The notes under the pieces were generated by a model. That model searched no databases. It saw nothing but the letters and a program-made list of their open reading frames with translations, and was not told where the DNA came from. 64,000 nt of DNA from positions 13,563-77,562 of the forward strand of contig JBCCQH010000022.1 of NCBI GenBank assembly GCA_039024435.1. Reading direction: 5' to 3'. Positions 8,218-16,949 of this stretch are shown here, one piece after another. The position numbers and the translations under genes are program-made. Source of the stretch: JBCCQH01 sp039024435 (GTDB lineage: Bacteria; Bacteroidota; Bacteroidia; J057; JADKCL01). Numbering within the stretch: position 1 is the first letter of the stretch; the number at the start of each line of letters is the position of its first letter.

Positions 8218-9764
8218 TGGCCATGCGTCGATTGAAAACGATTCTGGGCGTGTTGGGGCTGCTGACCCTGTGGGTGAGCGGAGCGGCCCAGTTGCATCAA
8301 GTTGGGGAGGCGGATGTATCCAGATTTCCCGAAGTCAAGGTGCGCCTGGCGGACCGCGATCCCACCGTTTACGGGAAGGAACACTTCAAAGTAATGGCCG
8401 GGGATACGGCCCTGGAATTCACGGTGAAGGACACGGTTGGGGAGGAGGCGGATCAGCCCAAAACGGTACTGGTCTTGTGGGAATTGCTCACCTACGCCGA
8501 GCGAAAGGAGCAAAACGCCTACCTGCGGAAGTTTTTGCAGAATGCCCTGCCGGGCATGGTGGACGCGGGGGACCGCATCAACCTGGCGACATTTGCCTGG
8601 ACCGATCTGGAAGGCCCCTACCAGTCTTTGCGGCTGTTGGCGCCGGATTTTGGGGAGGACGTCGGTCCCTTGCTGGATTCCGTGGCGGTGGCGCAGCCTC
8701 CCGGAGGCAAAGGGGTGCAGCCCAACCACGGTTCGGAGCTGTACTACGCCTTGGATGAAGGAGTGGACTTGCTGGTGCAGGAAACCGGGGCCCGTGTGCT
8801 GGTGATTTTATCGGCGGAGTTCCCGAACATTTTCAATCCTTCCATAGAAAAAGCTCCGGTCATCGAAAAGGCCCGCAAAGCCGAGGTCAGCATCTACAAC
8901 TACCGCTACAAGGTCAAAAATGCGAAGTACGCGATTGACGATGTGGCCGAGGCGACGTTTGGACTTTCTCATCTGCTGGACAAGGACACTCCGGAGCGAA
9001 GCATCGGCGTCCTGCAGGACCACCTTAGCGGAGCCACCGCCCGAGCGGCGGGCCAGGTGTACGATCTGACTTTCACCGCAGAGCATCCGGCAGATGGTGA
9101 ATTCCGGCAGGTGCAAATTGTAGCCGGAAATGATCCTTTGCTGATCAGTTACAAAACGGGGGCCCCAAGCCTGGGGGACCAACTGCTGGAAAATCCGCTC
9201 TGGCTGGTGATTGCCGGTGGGATGTTGCTGCTGCTCATCGGGGTCCTGCTGTTTTTGCGGTCGCGGCGCAAAAAAGCCGAAGCCGTCGCCGAGGCCATCC
9301 GCCAAAAAGAAATGGACGAATTGGCGCGCCGCGGGGATGAAGCTGAGGAACACTTGGCGGAATTGACCGAAATGCAACGCAAGGAAGAGGAACGCCGGGC
9401 GCAAGCGGATCAGGCCCAGCGTGATCGGGAAGCCGCCGAGGAACAGGAGCGCCTGCGGACCGAAATGTTTTCCGGAGGCAGAGCGCCCCGCTTGCGGTTG
9501 CAAGCCGAGGGCAGCTCCCAAACCATTGAGTTGCCGGGGCCGATTGTGATATTGGGGCGGGGAGAAGATACCGACATCCTCATCCAGCACAATACGGTTT
9601 CGCGGGCCCACGCGCAGATCGTGTACGTGGAAGGAAATTATTTGCTGACTGACCTCGGCAGCACCAACGGCACCTTCCACAATGGTGTCCGGGTGGACTC
9701 GGCTTCCCTGCGGCACGGCGACGCACTGAGCCTGGGGGATGCCCGCCTGATCTTTTACATTTAA
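8217..9764 (+). CDS. Exported vWA-like protein with transmembrane helix, coiled coil and C-terminal FHA domain
   Basis: The 515-residue protein has a signal peptide (about 1-24, cut near SGAAQ). An outer domain of about 300 residues looks vWA-like: a hydrophobic strand KTVLVLWELL, then NHGSELYYALDEG and VLVILSAEF. However, the metal-binding DxSxS motif is replaced by LWELL, so a normal MIDAS is not evident. One transmembrane helix (about 330-352) is followed by a charged coiled coil (about 353-425) and a C-terminal FHA domain (about 430-515: VILGRGEDTD, SRAHAQ, STNGTFHNG). The FHA domain is thus cytoplasmic while the vWA-like part faces the periplasm, a layout suited to relaying cytoplasmic phosphorylation to an envelope complex. 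Confidence 0.85.
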   Translation: MAMRRLKTILGVLGLLTLWVSGAAQLHQVGEADVSRFPEVKVRLADRDPTVYGKEHFKVMAGDTALEFTVKDTVGEEADQPKTVLVLWELLTYAERKEQNAYLRKFLQNALPGMVDAGDRINLATFAWTDLEGPYQSLRLLAPDFGEDVGPLLDSVAVAQPPGGKGVQPNHGSELYYALDEGVDLLVQETGARVLVILSAEFPNIFNPSIEKAPVIEKARKAEVSIYNYRYKVKNAKYAIDDVAEATFGLSHLLDKDTPERSIGVLQDHLSGATARAAGQVYDLTFTAEHPADGEFRQVQIVAGNDPLLISYKTGAPSLGDQLLENPLWLVIAGGMLLLLIGVLLFLRSRRKKAEAVAEAIRQKEMDELARRGDEAEEHLAELTEMQRKEEERRAQADQAQRDREAAEEQERLRTEMFSGGRAPRLRLQAEGSSQTIELPGPIVILGRGEDTDILIQHNTVSRAHAQIVYVEGNYLLTDLGSTNGTFHNGVRVDSASLRHGDALSLGDARLIFYI

Positions 9765-9774
9765 ACCGAGCACC

Positions 9775-10980
9775 ATGCGATACACCTTTTTTGAGAAAAC
9801 TGACGTCGGCCGGGTCCGTCAAGCCAATGAGGACTCCATTGGGCATCTGGAAACCGATTGGGGGTTGGTGCTGATCCTTTGCGATGGCATGGGCGGCCAC
9901 CGGGGGGGCGCAACCGCTTCCCAATTGGCGGTCAAGTGCATCCGTGAATACTTTTCCAGCTATCAAGCCGATGCCGATGAAGTGACCGCCCTGCGCAACG
10001 CTGTTTCTTTCGCCAATGAGCAGATCTACGCCACGGCGGTTAACGAACCCGAACTCAAAGGCATGGGCACGACTTGTGTAGTGGTCCTGGTCAAAGGTGA
10101 GCAAATTTGGATTGCCCACGTGGGCGATAGCCGGGCCTACCTCTACGCCGATCAACGGCTCAAACGCCTGACCCGGGACCACTCCTTTGTGCAGGGCCTC
10201 GTGGATCAGGGCGTGATCACCGATGAGGAAGCGGAACGACATCCCCGCAAAAACGAGTTGATGCTGGCCCTGGGGATTCGGCCGGAAGTGGAAGTCACCG
10301 TGACGGAAAAACCGATTTTGCCGGTTTCCGGGGACCGCTTTCTGATCTGTTCGGATGGATTGAACGGGATGATCAATGACCGGGAAATCGCCTCCTGCCT
10401 GGAAAATCACCTGGATTTGGCCCAGTTGGGCACGGTGTTGATTGAGCGGGCGAATGAAAATGGGGGAACGGACAACATCTCGGTGCAAGTGCTGCGGATC
10501 GATGCGTCGCCGCATCGGAAGCGGACCTTTGTGCCGATTTTACCGCCGATGAGCCGCCGCACGACAGATCCCCGCTCTCAGCCGGTGGAAGGCATTCCAT
10601 CGGAGGCGAAAAAGTTGTCGGTGCAGTGGAACCGGGTGCTGCCCGTGCTCGGGATTTTGGCGGTACTGCTGGTGGCGGTGCTGGTCCTGACCCCTCTGGG
10701 CGGTGCGGAGCCGGATCCGCCCCCGAACGAGGTGGAGCTGTCCGAGAAAATGATGGAGAAAGTCCAAGGCTTTCTCGAAAAGCTGGAAGCGAAGGCGACT
10801 CCGGAATGCAAGGCCGACTTCCGGGCGTTTCTCGAGGAGTGCGGTGACGGAAAAATCAATACGACTTGCCTAGCGCAAGCCTGGAAGGTCAAAAAGAGTT
10901 GTAACCTGACCCTCAAAAGCGAACGGACGGCGGATCCGGTCCCGGCCGATACCACGGCCGGCCCGAAACCCGCGAATTAG
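9775..10980 (+). CDS. PP2C-type Ser/Thr phosphatase with C-terminal membrane anchor
   Basis: This 401-residue protein has a PP2C (PPM/Stp) domain at about 1-245. All main motifs are visible: DVGRVRQANED, LCDGMGGH with metal-binding Asp37, GMGTT, HVGDSRAYL, LICSDGLNGM and GGTDNIS. A basic linker leads to one transmembrane helix (about 285-307). The outer tail of about 90 residues has four cysteines that could pair. The enzyme should remove phosphates placed by the two kinases at the left of the island. It lies 10 bp after the vWA/FHA gene and ends the rightward operon. Confidence 0.94.
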   Translation: MRYTFFEKTDVGRVRQANEDSIGHLETDWGLVLILCDGMGGHRGGATASQLAVKCIREYFSSYQADADEVTALRNAVSFANEQIYATAVNEPELKGMGTTCVVVLVKGEQIWIAHVGDSRAYLYADQRLKRLTRDHSFVQGLVDQGVITDEEAERHPRKNELMLALGIRPEVEVTVTEKPILPVSGDRFLICSDGLNGMINDREIASCLENHLDLAQLGTVLIERANENGGTDNISVQVLRIDASPHRKRTFVPILPPMSRRTTDPRSQPVEGIPSEAKKLSVQWNRVLPVLGILAVLLVAVLVLTPLGGAEPDPPPNEVELSEKMMEKVQGFLEKLEAKATPECKADFRAFLEECGDGKINTTCLAQAWKVKKSCNLTLKSERTADPVPADTTAGPKPAN

Positions 10981-11049
10981 GATCAAGACGTCCGATTCTG
11001 GTTGCGGGCCGGGGGACTTACCCCACCGGATGCGGGCTGCGTTGGGCGG

Positions 11050-12351
11050 TTAAAATTCCCCTTTCCAGGTTTCCGGATCGCCCAGGGCCTGCTCCCCGGA
11101 GCGCATGTCTTTGACCTCAAACTGGCCGGCCTGATCGCGGGAAGCCACCCAGACGTAGGGCACGCGGCGCTTGCCCGCGTACTTGAACTGCTTACCGATT
11201 TTGTCCGGATAGGCGTAGGTCTCCACCCGGTAGCCCCGTCGCCGCAGGACATTGGCGAGGCGGACCACCTCCGGCAAGTCGTTGTCGTCGGTGCGGAGTA
11301 CCAGCACGTCGATGAACGGTTCATTGAGGTCCGGGAGCAGGCCCCGGTCCACCATTCCCCCAAAGATGCGGCTCAATCCGATGGAAAAGCCCACCCCCGG
11401 CAAGTGCCGATTCGTAAAGCGCGCAGCGAGGTTGTCGTAGCGGCCCCCGGAGCAGATGCTCCCCAAACCGATGTCTTCCACAAATTTCCCCTCAAAAATC
11501 GTCCCGGTGTAGTAATCAAAACCCCGCACGAAGGACAGATCGGCTCGGACATTGGCGTCGCCCGCGTGGGCGACCATGGTCATGATGCTGGCCAGTTCGG
11601 AGATTCCGGCCTCGGTCTTTTCGGTGTGGACCCCGAGGGCACGGAATTCCTCCACAAAGCTCAGGTCCCGGCTTTTGATCGCCGCCGGAAGCAGGGCCTG
11701 CTCGATGGTGGCCGCTTCCAGACCGACCTCTTCGCGGAGCAATTTTGCGACGCCTTCCCGTCCCACCTTGTCCATCTTGTCGATGATGCGCAGGCTGTTT
11801 TCGGTATCTTCCACCCCGATCCCTTCGAGGAAGCCTTCGTAGATCTTGCGGTTGCTCACGCCAATGACAAACTCGGGGATGCCGAGCGCCTTCATCGCTT
11901 CCTGGCCCGCGTACAGTACCTCAAAATCGAAGTAGAGGCCCAGTTTGCCATTGTCCACCACGTCAATGTCGCACTGGTAGAACTCGCGGTACCGTCCTTT
12001 TTGCGGACGCTCGCCCCGCCAGATCTTTTGCATTTGGTAGCGGCGAAAGGGAAAAGTCAGTTGGCCCTGGTTTTGGGCGACGTAGCGGGCAAACGGCACG
12101 GTCAAGTCGTAGTGCAGACCGAACTTCTCGCTGGCATTTTCGTGGAGCTTCTTCACCACGTAGATTTCCTTGTCGATGTCGCCTTTGGCGCGGAGGACAT
12201 CGAGGAGTTCGATGGCCGGCGTCTCAATTGGGAGGTAGCCGTAGTGTTCGTACACCGCTCGGATGCGGTCAATCCACTGCTGTTCAATCCGTTTCACTTG
12301 GGGCAGCCATTCCGGAAATCCGGTAATCGCCCTTGCCTTGACCTGTGCCAT
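11050..12351 (-). CDS. hisS: Histidine--tRNA ligase
   Basis: The 433-residue class II aminoacyl-tRNA synthetase charges tRNA-His. Visible motifs are RRYQMQKIWRGERPQ (motif 2 region), the histidine-specific LSFVRGFDYYTGTIFE, and motif 3 in GVGFSIGLSRI preceded by SGGRYDNL. The C-terminal anticodon-binding domain begins near DVLVLRTDDND. Length is normal for the family. It is convergent with the phosphatase gene, with a 69-bp gap in which I see no clear terminator, and divergent from porQ. Confidence 0.95.
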   Translation of the reverse strand: MAQVKARAITGFPEWLPQVKRIEQQWIDRIRAVYEHYGYLPIETPAIELLDVLRAKGDIDKEIYVVKKLHENASEKFGLHYDLTVPFARYVAQNQGQLTFPFRRYQMQKIWRGERPQKGRYREFYQCDIDVVDNGKLGLYFDFEVLYAGQEAMKALGIPEFVIGVSNRKIYEGFLEGIGVEDTENSLRIIDKMDKVGREGVAKLLREEVGLEAATIEQALLPAAIKSRDLSFVEEFRALGVHTEKTEAGISELASIMTMVAHAGDANVRADLSFVRGFDYYTGTIFEGKFVEDIGLGSICSGGRYDNLAARFTNRHLPGVGFSIGLSRIFGGMVDRGLLPDLNEPFIDVLVLRTDDNDLPEVVRLANVLRRRGYRVETYAYPDKIGKQFKYAGKRRVPYVWVASRDQAGQFEVKDMRSGEQALGDPETWKGEF

Positions 12352-12519
12352 ATTGTTCGGTAATTGGGTGAAAAACCAAGTTCAGGCGGCAAAAATCGGA
12401 ATAAAAAGCAGAGATGTCCAGTTTTTTCCCGTTTCCCCCCGCAATTGGGGGAGAAGTTTGTCGGACACTCCCATATTTTTTGCATTCCGATTCTCTCCGA
12501 ATTTCACTTACTTGGCTGA

Positions 12520-13560
12520 GTGAAAAGATACTTACTGGCTTTTCTGTTGGTCTTGCCTGCGTTTGCGTCCGCCCAAATCGGAGGACGCCACGTGTACAGC
12601 TTTTTGAATCTGACTCCGGCGCCACGGACCGCTTCGCTGGGCGGCATCAACATATCGACTTACGATCACGACGCAAATTTTGCCTACCAAAATCCGGCGC
12701 TCCTGAACGATTCCATGCACCAGCAGGCCAGCTTCTCCATCGCCAATTACCTCTCCGACATCACCTACGGCTACGCGTCGTACGCCCACCATTTTGATCA
12801 GATCGGGGCGACTTTCCACACCGGGATTCAGTATTTGAGCTACGGACAAATGATCCAGGCGGATGTATTTGGCAATCAATTGGGAAATTTCTCGGCGGGG
12901 GATGTTGCCTGGCTCGTCGGAGGCTCGATTGAGAAAGATCTTTTCCGTTTCGGCGCCAACTTCAAAGTGGTGAACTCTAACATCAGCGGGTTCCGCTCCC
13001 ATTGGGGCCTGGGATTCGACCTCGGGGGCGCCTACATTTCAAAAAAGGGCAATTTCACTGCAGGCATGACCTTCCGAAACATTGGCTTCAGCATCACCCG
13101 CTGGAACGTTGCGGATGAGCTCACCACGGGCCTTCCTTTCGAAATGTCCATTGGGCTGTCGCACCGCTTGGAGCACATGCCGTTGCGCTTTTCGGTGACC
13201 GCGACCAATCTACAAACCCCAAACCTGGTCTTTTACGACCGCGATGCGCCGCCGGAAATCGATCTGAGCGGGGAACCCATCGAGACCAGCTTTCCGTTCT
13301 TCGACAACTTGTTTCGGCACTTTGTCTTTGGGACCGAATTTCTGATTTCGAAAGGATTCAACATCCGTGCGGGCTACAACCACATGCGGCGGCAAGAGCT
13401 CCGGTCGACCAGCCGCGCGGGCATCTCCGGATTTTCCTTTGGGGTGGGCATCAAGATCAAAATGTTCCGCTTCGATTACGGACTGACTTCCTTCCACGCC
13501 ATCGGGCCGACCCACCAGTTCATGGTCGCGACCAACATCGGAAGCTTCAAGAAGAAGTAA
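12520..13560 (+). CDS. porQ: Type IX secretion system protein PorQ
   Basis: This 346-residue outer-membrane beta-barrel protein has a signal peptide (MKRYLLAFLLVLPAFASAQ). The N-terminal motif TASLGGINIS followed by FAYQNPALL is characteristic of the PorQ branch of the PorP/SprF/FadL-like T9SS barrels. Alternating hydrophobic and aromatic strands run to the C-terminus, which ends IGSFKKK. The start is GTG. PorQ is known to take part in T9SS surface attachment of cargo; this window also encodes several candidate cargo proteins (51004, 58086, 59429). Confidence 0.88.
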   Translation: MKRYLLAFLLVLPAFASAQIGGRHVYSFLNLTPAPRTASLGGINISTYDHDANFAYQNPALLNDSMHQQASFSIANYLSDITYGYASYAHHFDQIGATFHTGIQYLSYGQMIQADVFGNQLGNFSAGDVAWLVGGSIEKDLFRFGANFKVVNSNISGFRSHWGLGFDLGGAYISKKGNFTAGMTFRNIGFSITRWNVADELTTGLPFEMSIGLSHRLEHMPLRFSVTATNLQTPNLVFYDRDAPPEIDLSGEPIETSFPFFDNLFRHFVFGTEFLISKGFNIRAGYNHMRRQELRSTSRAGISGFSFGVGIKIKMFRFDYGLTSFHAIGPTHQFMVATNIGSFKKK

Positions 13561-13569
13561 GCGGAGCGG

Positions 13570-14055
13570 TCAGTCCGTCAACCACCGTTCCAAGCGCAGG
13601 TCGGCTTTTTCGGCCGTTATCAGATCTCCCATTTCATCGTAAAACTCGATCCGGGCCTTGATTTCCATCTCATCCCGCCGCCACTCGTAGCCCTTCATGC
13701 CCAGAATGATCGGACCGGTACCAACCGAGTCGAAGGTCTGACTGTAGCGAAAAAGTTCCCCCTCGATGGTATAGGGGCCCGCGCCGGAAAATGCGCGGAA
13801 ATTGGCATTGGAGTAAAAGTTGTAGGTCAGCATTCCTTCCTTGGTGAAGGTAAAGAAATTGCCCTCCGGGAGGGAAACCGAAGTGTTCGTCAGGGTGGAA
13901 TCGCCCGCTGCATACAGGACAAATGCCTCTTCGAGGGTCTTGAGCCGCCACTGGCCACCCTTTTTGGTCATCCAGTTTTCAAACTGTACTTCCTCGGAAC
14001 AAGCAGCGAGGTTGAAGCAGAGCAATACCAGTAAAAGTGCGAAAAAACGGGGCAT
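13570..14055 (-). CDS. Small lipoprotein, tandem family member A (lipocalin-like?)
   Basis: A 161-residue lipoprotein with lipobox LAAC (Cys19). It belongs with the next two genes: all have a short lipoprotein signal, an early motif of the type FENWMTKKGGQW, a middle segment of short beta strands (FFTFTKEGMLTYNF), and a late DEMEIKARIEF strand. The pattern of strands after a conserved W suggests a small beta barrel of the lipocalin-like type, but I cannot assign a family. It ends 9 bp from the convergent porQ stop. Confidence 0.72.
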   Translation of the reverse strand: MPRFFALLLVLLCFNLAACSEEVQFENWMTKKGGQWRLKTLEEAFVLYAAGDSTLTNTSVSLPEGNFFTFTKEGMLTYNFYSNANFRAFSGAGPYTIEGELFRYSQTFDSVGTGPIILGMKGYEWRRDEMEIKARIEFYDEMGDLITAEKADLRLERWLTD

Positions 14056-14089
14056 GGCGATTGAATTAGTTGTTTAAAGATACAAAAGA

Positions 14090-14584
14090 TCACTCGGCTC
14101 GGACGGTCCGGAATTGCAGGGCGTGCGCCAGGGTGAGTCGGTTGGCGGCATCTTTGTAGGCGACCCGCAGGTCGATTTGCATTTCGTCCCGGGAGAGCTT
14201 GGTGCCCTGAATTTGGGTCTCGATGGGGCCCGCATTCAGGGAGGAGACCTGGGCAAAATAGCTGAACTGCTCCTCCTGGACCGCGTAGTCGCCGGAGCCT
14301 TCTACGGGTGCCCCCAGGGCTTCGGAGAAGAAGAAATAGGCCAAGGTCCCGGTCTCGCGGAAGGAAAACGTACTGGCCTCGGGCGCGGAGTCGAGGTAGG
14401 GGCCGGGGATCGAGTCGGTGGCGTTTGGGAACTCAATGAAGCGTTCCCGCAGCGTGGTTACGTTCCAGGTGCCTTCTCCCTGGGTGAGCCAGTTGTCAAA
14501 ACGGACTTCCCGGTCACAGGAAAACGCGCCGGCGGCGATCAGAACGGCGAGTAGCACAAACCCTACATTTTGGAATCTTTGCAT
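14090..14584 (-). CDS. Small lipoprotein, tandem family member B
   Basis: A 164-residue lipoprotein with lipobox AFSC (Cys23). It is clearly related to its downstream neighbour: RFDNWLTQGEGTW matches FENWMTKKGGQW, FSFRETGTLAYFFF matches FTFTKEGMLTYNF, and SRDEMQIDLRV matches RRDEMEIKARI. It is separated from member A by 34 bp and probably cotranscribed. Function unknown; likely an inner- or outer-membrane-attached periplasmic protein. Confidence 0.75.
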   Translation of the reverse strand: MQRFQNVGFVLLAVLIAAGAFSCDREVRFDNWLTQGEGTWNVTTLRERFIEFPNATDSIPGPYLDSAPEASTFSFRETGTLAYFFFSEALGAPVEGSGDYAVQEEQFSYFAQVSSLNAGPIETQIQGTKLSRDEMQIDLRVAYKDAANRLTLAHALQFRTVRAE

Positions 14585-14713
14585 ATCAGATGTCGATTTT
14601 GGCGGGAAATGGTCCCGGCCCGCCCCCGATTTGTTGCGGCATTATAAAGGGAAAATGCCAGAAACGAGGGGTCAAACGGGCACCCGAATTACAAAGTTTT
14701 GCCCTGCTTGCCC

Positions 14714-15226
14714 TTAATCGGGGACGAAGCGAATGGCCGTGTGGGTCATCACCAGGGAGCCGGTCCGCTCGCCGGTATCGCTGTAGATCAAGGCCGACGC
14801 GCGTACCCGGATCCGATCAGCATCCGTTTGCTCAATCGAAAGCTCCCCGGTGAGCGGATACTGCGGGTCAATATCGAATTGCTGGATTTTCCAAGTCGAA
14901 GCCGAGCCTTCTTCCGAGGCCAGCGCGGCATATCCTTGGAAGCGCCGGTTGACCTGCTCACCGTCCACAACAAATACCAAGCCCTCGTTGCCGTCAAAAT
15001 CGACCCGAAAAAGCTCTCCGATGACCGTAGAGTCACCCAGGCTGGTTGAGTCATTGGCGCTGTTGAGTTGGTAACGTGTTTCTACGCCGCCTTCGCTGAC
15101 CCATACCCCGTTGCCTTTGATGAGTTCCGTTTCCAGTTCGCTGGGCGGTTCGCAGGAAGTCAAGAACAGTGAGAAAAGCAACAGCAAAGCCGCGCCGGAG
15201 AAAAAAGTTTTGCTGATCTGATTCAT
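14714..15226 (-). CDS. Small lipoprotein, tandem family member C (divergent)
   Basis: A 170-residue lipoprotein starting MNQISKTFFSGAALL with lipobox LTSC. It is a more distant relative of members A and B, keeping a KGNGVW start to the mature domain, a string of short beta strands and a late DADRIRVRASAL strand. I place the start at 15226 because it gives a clean signal peptide; upstream in-frame sequence runs into the gltA terminator. Function unknown. Confidence 0.7.
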   Translation of the reverse strand: MNQISKTFFSGAALLLLFSLFLTSCEPPSELETELIKGNGVWVSEGGVETRYQLNSANDSTSLGDSTVIGELFRVDFDGNEGLVFVVDGEQVNRRFQGYAALASEEGSASTWKIQQFDIDPQYPLTGELSIEQTDADRIRVRASALIYSDTGERTGSLVMTHTAIRFVPD

Positions 15227-15288
15227 TTCGCCAAAATACACCCAATTCATAAGTTTGAAAAGAAAAAATGAGTATGTGTAAAAAGAAG

Positions 15289-15312
15289 AAAACCCCGCTT
15301 GCGCAGGGTTTT
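15289..15312 (-). terminator. Rho-independent terminator of gltA
   Basis: A 7-bp stem AAAACCC/GGGTTTT with a GC-rich loop lies 27 bp beyond the gltA stop. On the minus strand it is followed by TTCTTCTTTTT. Confidence 0.75.
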
Positions 15313-15338
15313 CCCAGAAAGACAGAATCCTTCTTTTC

Positions 15339-16643
15339 TTAGCGGTTTTCTTTTTCCACGAACGGGCGAGCCGTGTAACCAGTGTAGACCTGGCGCGGAC
15401 GACCGATGGGATCACCATTGTCGCGCATTTCTTTCCACTGGGCCATCCAGCCCGGCAGACGTCCGATGGCGAACATCACGGTGAACATATCCGTCGGAAT
15501 ACCGAGGGCACGGTAAATGATACCAGAGTAGAAGTCGACGTTCGGGTAGAGCTTGCGGGCGGCGAAGTATTCATCGTTGAGGGCGGCTTCTTCAAGCTGC
15601 TTGGCGATCGGCAGGGCCGGATCGTCGATGTTCAGCTTTTCGAGGACTTCGTCGGCACTCTTTTTGATGATGCGGGCCCGCGGGTCGAAGTTCTTGTAGA
15701 CGCGGTGACCGAAGCCCATCAGGCGGAAGGGGTCACTCTTGTCCTTGGCTTTGTTGAGCCATTTTTCGGTGTCGCCCCCGTCCTGCTGGATGGATTCGAG
15801 CATCTCGATCACTTTTTGGTTGGCCCCCCCGTGGAGTGGACCCCAAAGCGCGTTGATCCCGGCCGAAATTGAGCCGAAGAGATTGGCGTGGGAGGAACCG
15901 ACAATCCGGACGGTAGAAGCGGAGCAGTTTTGCTCGTGGTCCACGTGCAGAATGAGCAGCTTGTTGAGGGCATTGGCGACGGCGTGGTCGACTTCGTACG
16001 GCTGGCCTTCTTCGGCGTACATCATGTAGAGGAAATTCTCGATGTAGCCCAGGTCGGGATTGGCGGCGATGTAGCCTTTGCCCGCACCGCGGCGGTAGAT
16101 CCAGGCGGCGAGCATCGGGAGCTTGGCCAGCAGTTGGATCATGGTCTGTTCTTTGACGCTTTCGTCCGAGTAAGGATCCAGCGATTCGGGATGGTAGCCG
16201 TGCAATGATCCGATGGTGGCGGCCAAAATCCCCATGGGATGGCTGGTGGTCGGGAAAGCGTTCAGCAGGGTTTCCATGCTGGTGTCGAGGGTGGTCGCCT
16301 CTTTGACGCGCTGCTCCAGGCTTTCGAGCTGGGCGGCGCTCGGAAGTTCACCGTGGATCACCAGGTAAGCAACTTCCAGGAAACTGGCTTTGTCGGTCAG
16401 ATCGTCGATGCTGTAACCGCGGTGGCGCAGGACGCCATCTTCTCCGTTGAGGAAGGTGATGGCGCTCCGGGTCGAACCGGTATTTTTAAATCCGGGATCG
16501 AGAGTAATGTATTTCGATGATCCGCGGAGCTTGGAGATGTCGATTCCCCGTTCGTTTTCCGTACCTACGATGACGGGCAGGCTGTAGGAATTTTCGCCGA
16601 TTTTCAGCTCTACGGTCTCATTCAATTCAGCAATTTTGGACAT
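15339..16643 (-). CDS. gltA: Citrate synthase
   Basis: The 434-residue enzyme condenses acetyl-CoA and oxaloacetate to citrate in the TCA cycle. Motifs include the early ITFLNGEDGVLRHRGYSIDDL, the histidine regions ILHVDHEQNCSAS and LWGPLHGGANQ, and the signature GFGHRVYKNFDPRA. Length and ending fit hexameric type II citrate synthases. It stands alone, with its own terminator and a 306-bp upstream spacer. Confidence 0.97.
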   Translation of the reverse strand: MSKIAELNETVELKIGENSYSLPVIVGTENERGIDISKLRGSSKYITLDPGFKNTGSTRSAITFLNGEDGVLRHRGYSIDDLTDKASFLEVAYLVIHGELPSAAQLESLEQRVKEATTLDTSMETLLNAFPTTSHPMGILAATIGSLHGYHPESLDPYSDESVKEQTMIQLLAKLPMLAAWIYRRGAGKGYIAANPDLGYIENFLYMMYAEEGQPYEVDHAVANALNKLLILHVDHEQNCSASTVRIVGSSHANLFGSISAGINALWGPLHGGANQKVIEMLESIQQDGGDTEKWLNKAKDKSDPFRLMGFGHRVYKNFDPRARIIKKSADEVLEKLNIDDPALPIAKQLEEAALNDEYFAARKLYPNVDFYSGIIYRALGIPTDMFTVMFAIGRLPGWMAQWKEMRDNGDPIGRPRQVYTGYTARPFVEKENR

Positions 16644-16949
16644 GTTCGCTCTTGTATTAATAAGTTGTATTTCAATAATTCGTGATACTTCAAAATTAAG
16701 AAACGTGCCTAGAAAAGTAAAAAAAATGTTGGCAGTTTGCGATAATTTTTTATTGAAATGCAGGAAGCTTACCCTTAGCCAATTGCGGCCGAGTTCCGGG
16801 GATTTGGGAGGAGACCGTAGTGGCCGGAGGCCGGCGGACGCAGGCGGAAAATCGCCGAGTCACAAAATGCTGGCGGACACGGGTCCGGGCTTGGGCTTGC
16901 CCCCACAAAATGGTATCTTTCATTTCCTGAATTACCTGATCAAATTCCC
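16644..16949. other. 306-bp divergent spacer between gltA and the effector-like gene
   Basis: The gltA side (16644-16760) is A/T-rich and should hold the gltA promoter. The right half is GC-rich and non-coding. A candidate Bacteroidota promoter for the rightward gene is listed separately. Confidence 0.5.
16891..16921 (+). promoter_or_regulatory. Candidate Bacteroidota-type promoter (TTG-N20-TATCTTTC)
   Basis: TTG at 16891 is followed after 20 bases by TATCTTTC, one mismatch from the Bacteroidota -7 consensus TAnnTTTG. It ends 28 bp before the ATG of the effector-like gene. Confidence 0.3.

Noticed and set aside
15339..16643. 2-methylcitrate synthase instead of citrate synthase
   Set aside because: The standalone context and type II citrate-synthase motifs fit GltA; no prp genes are nearby.
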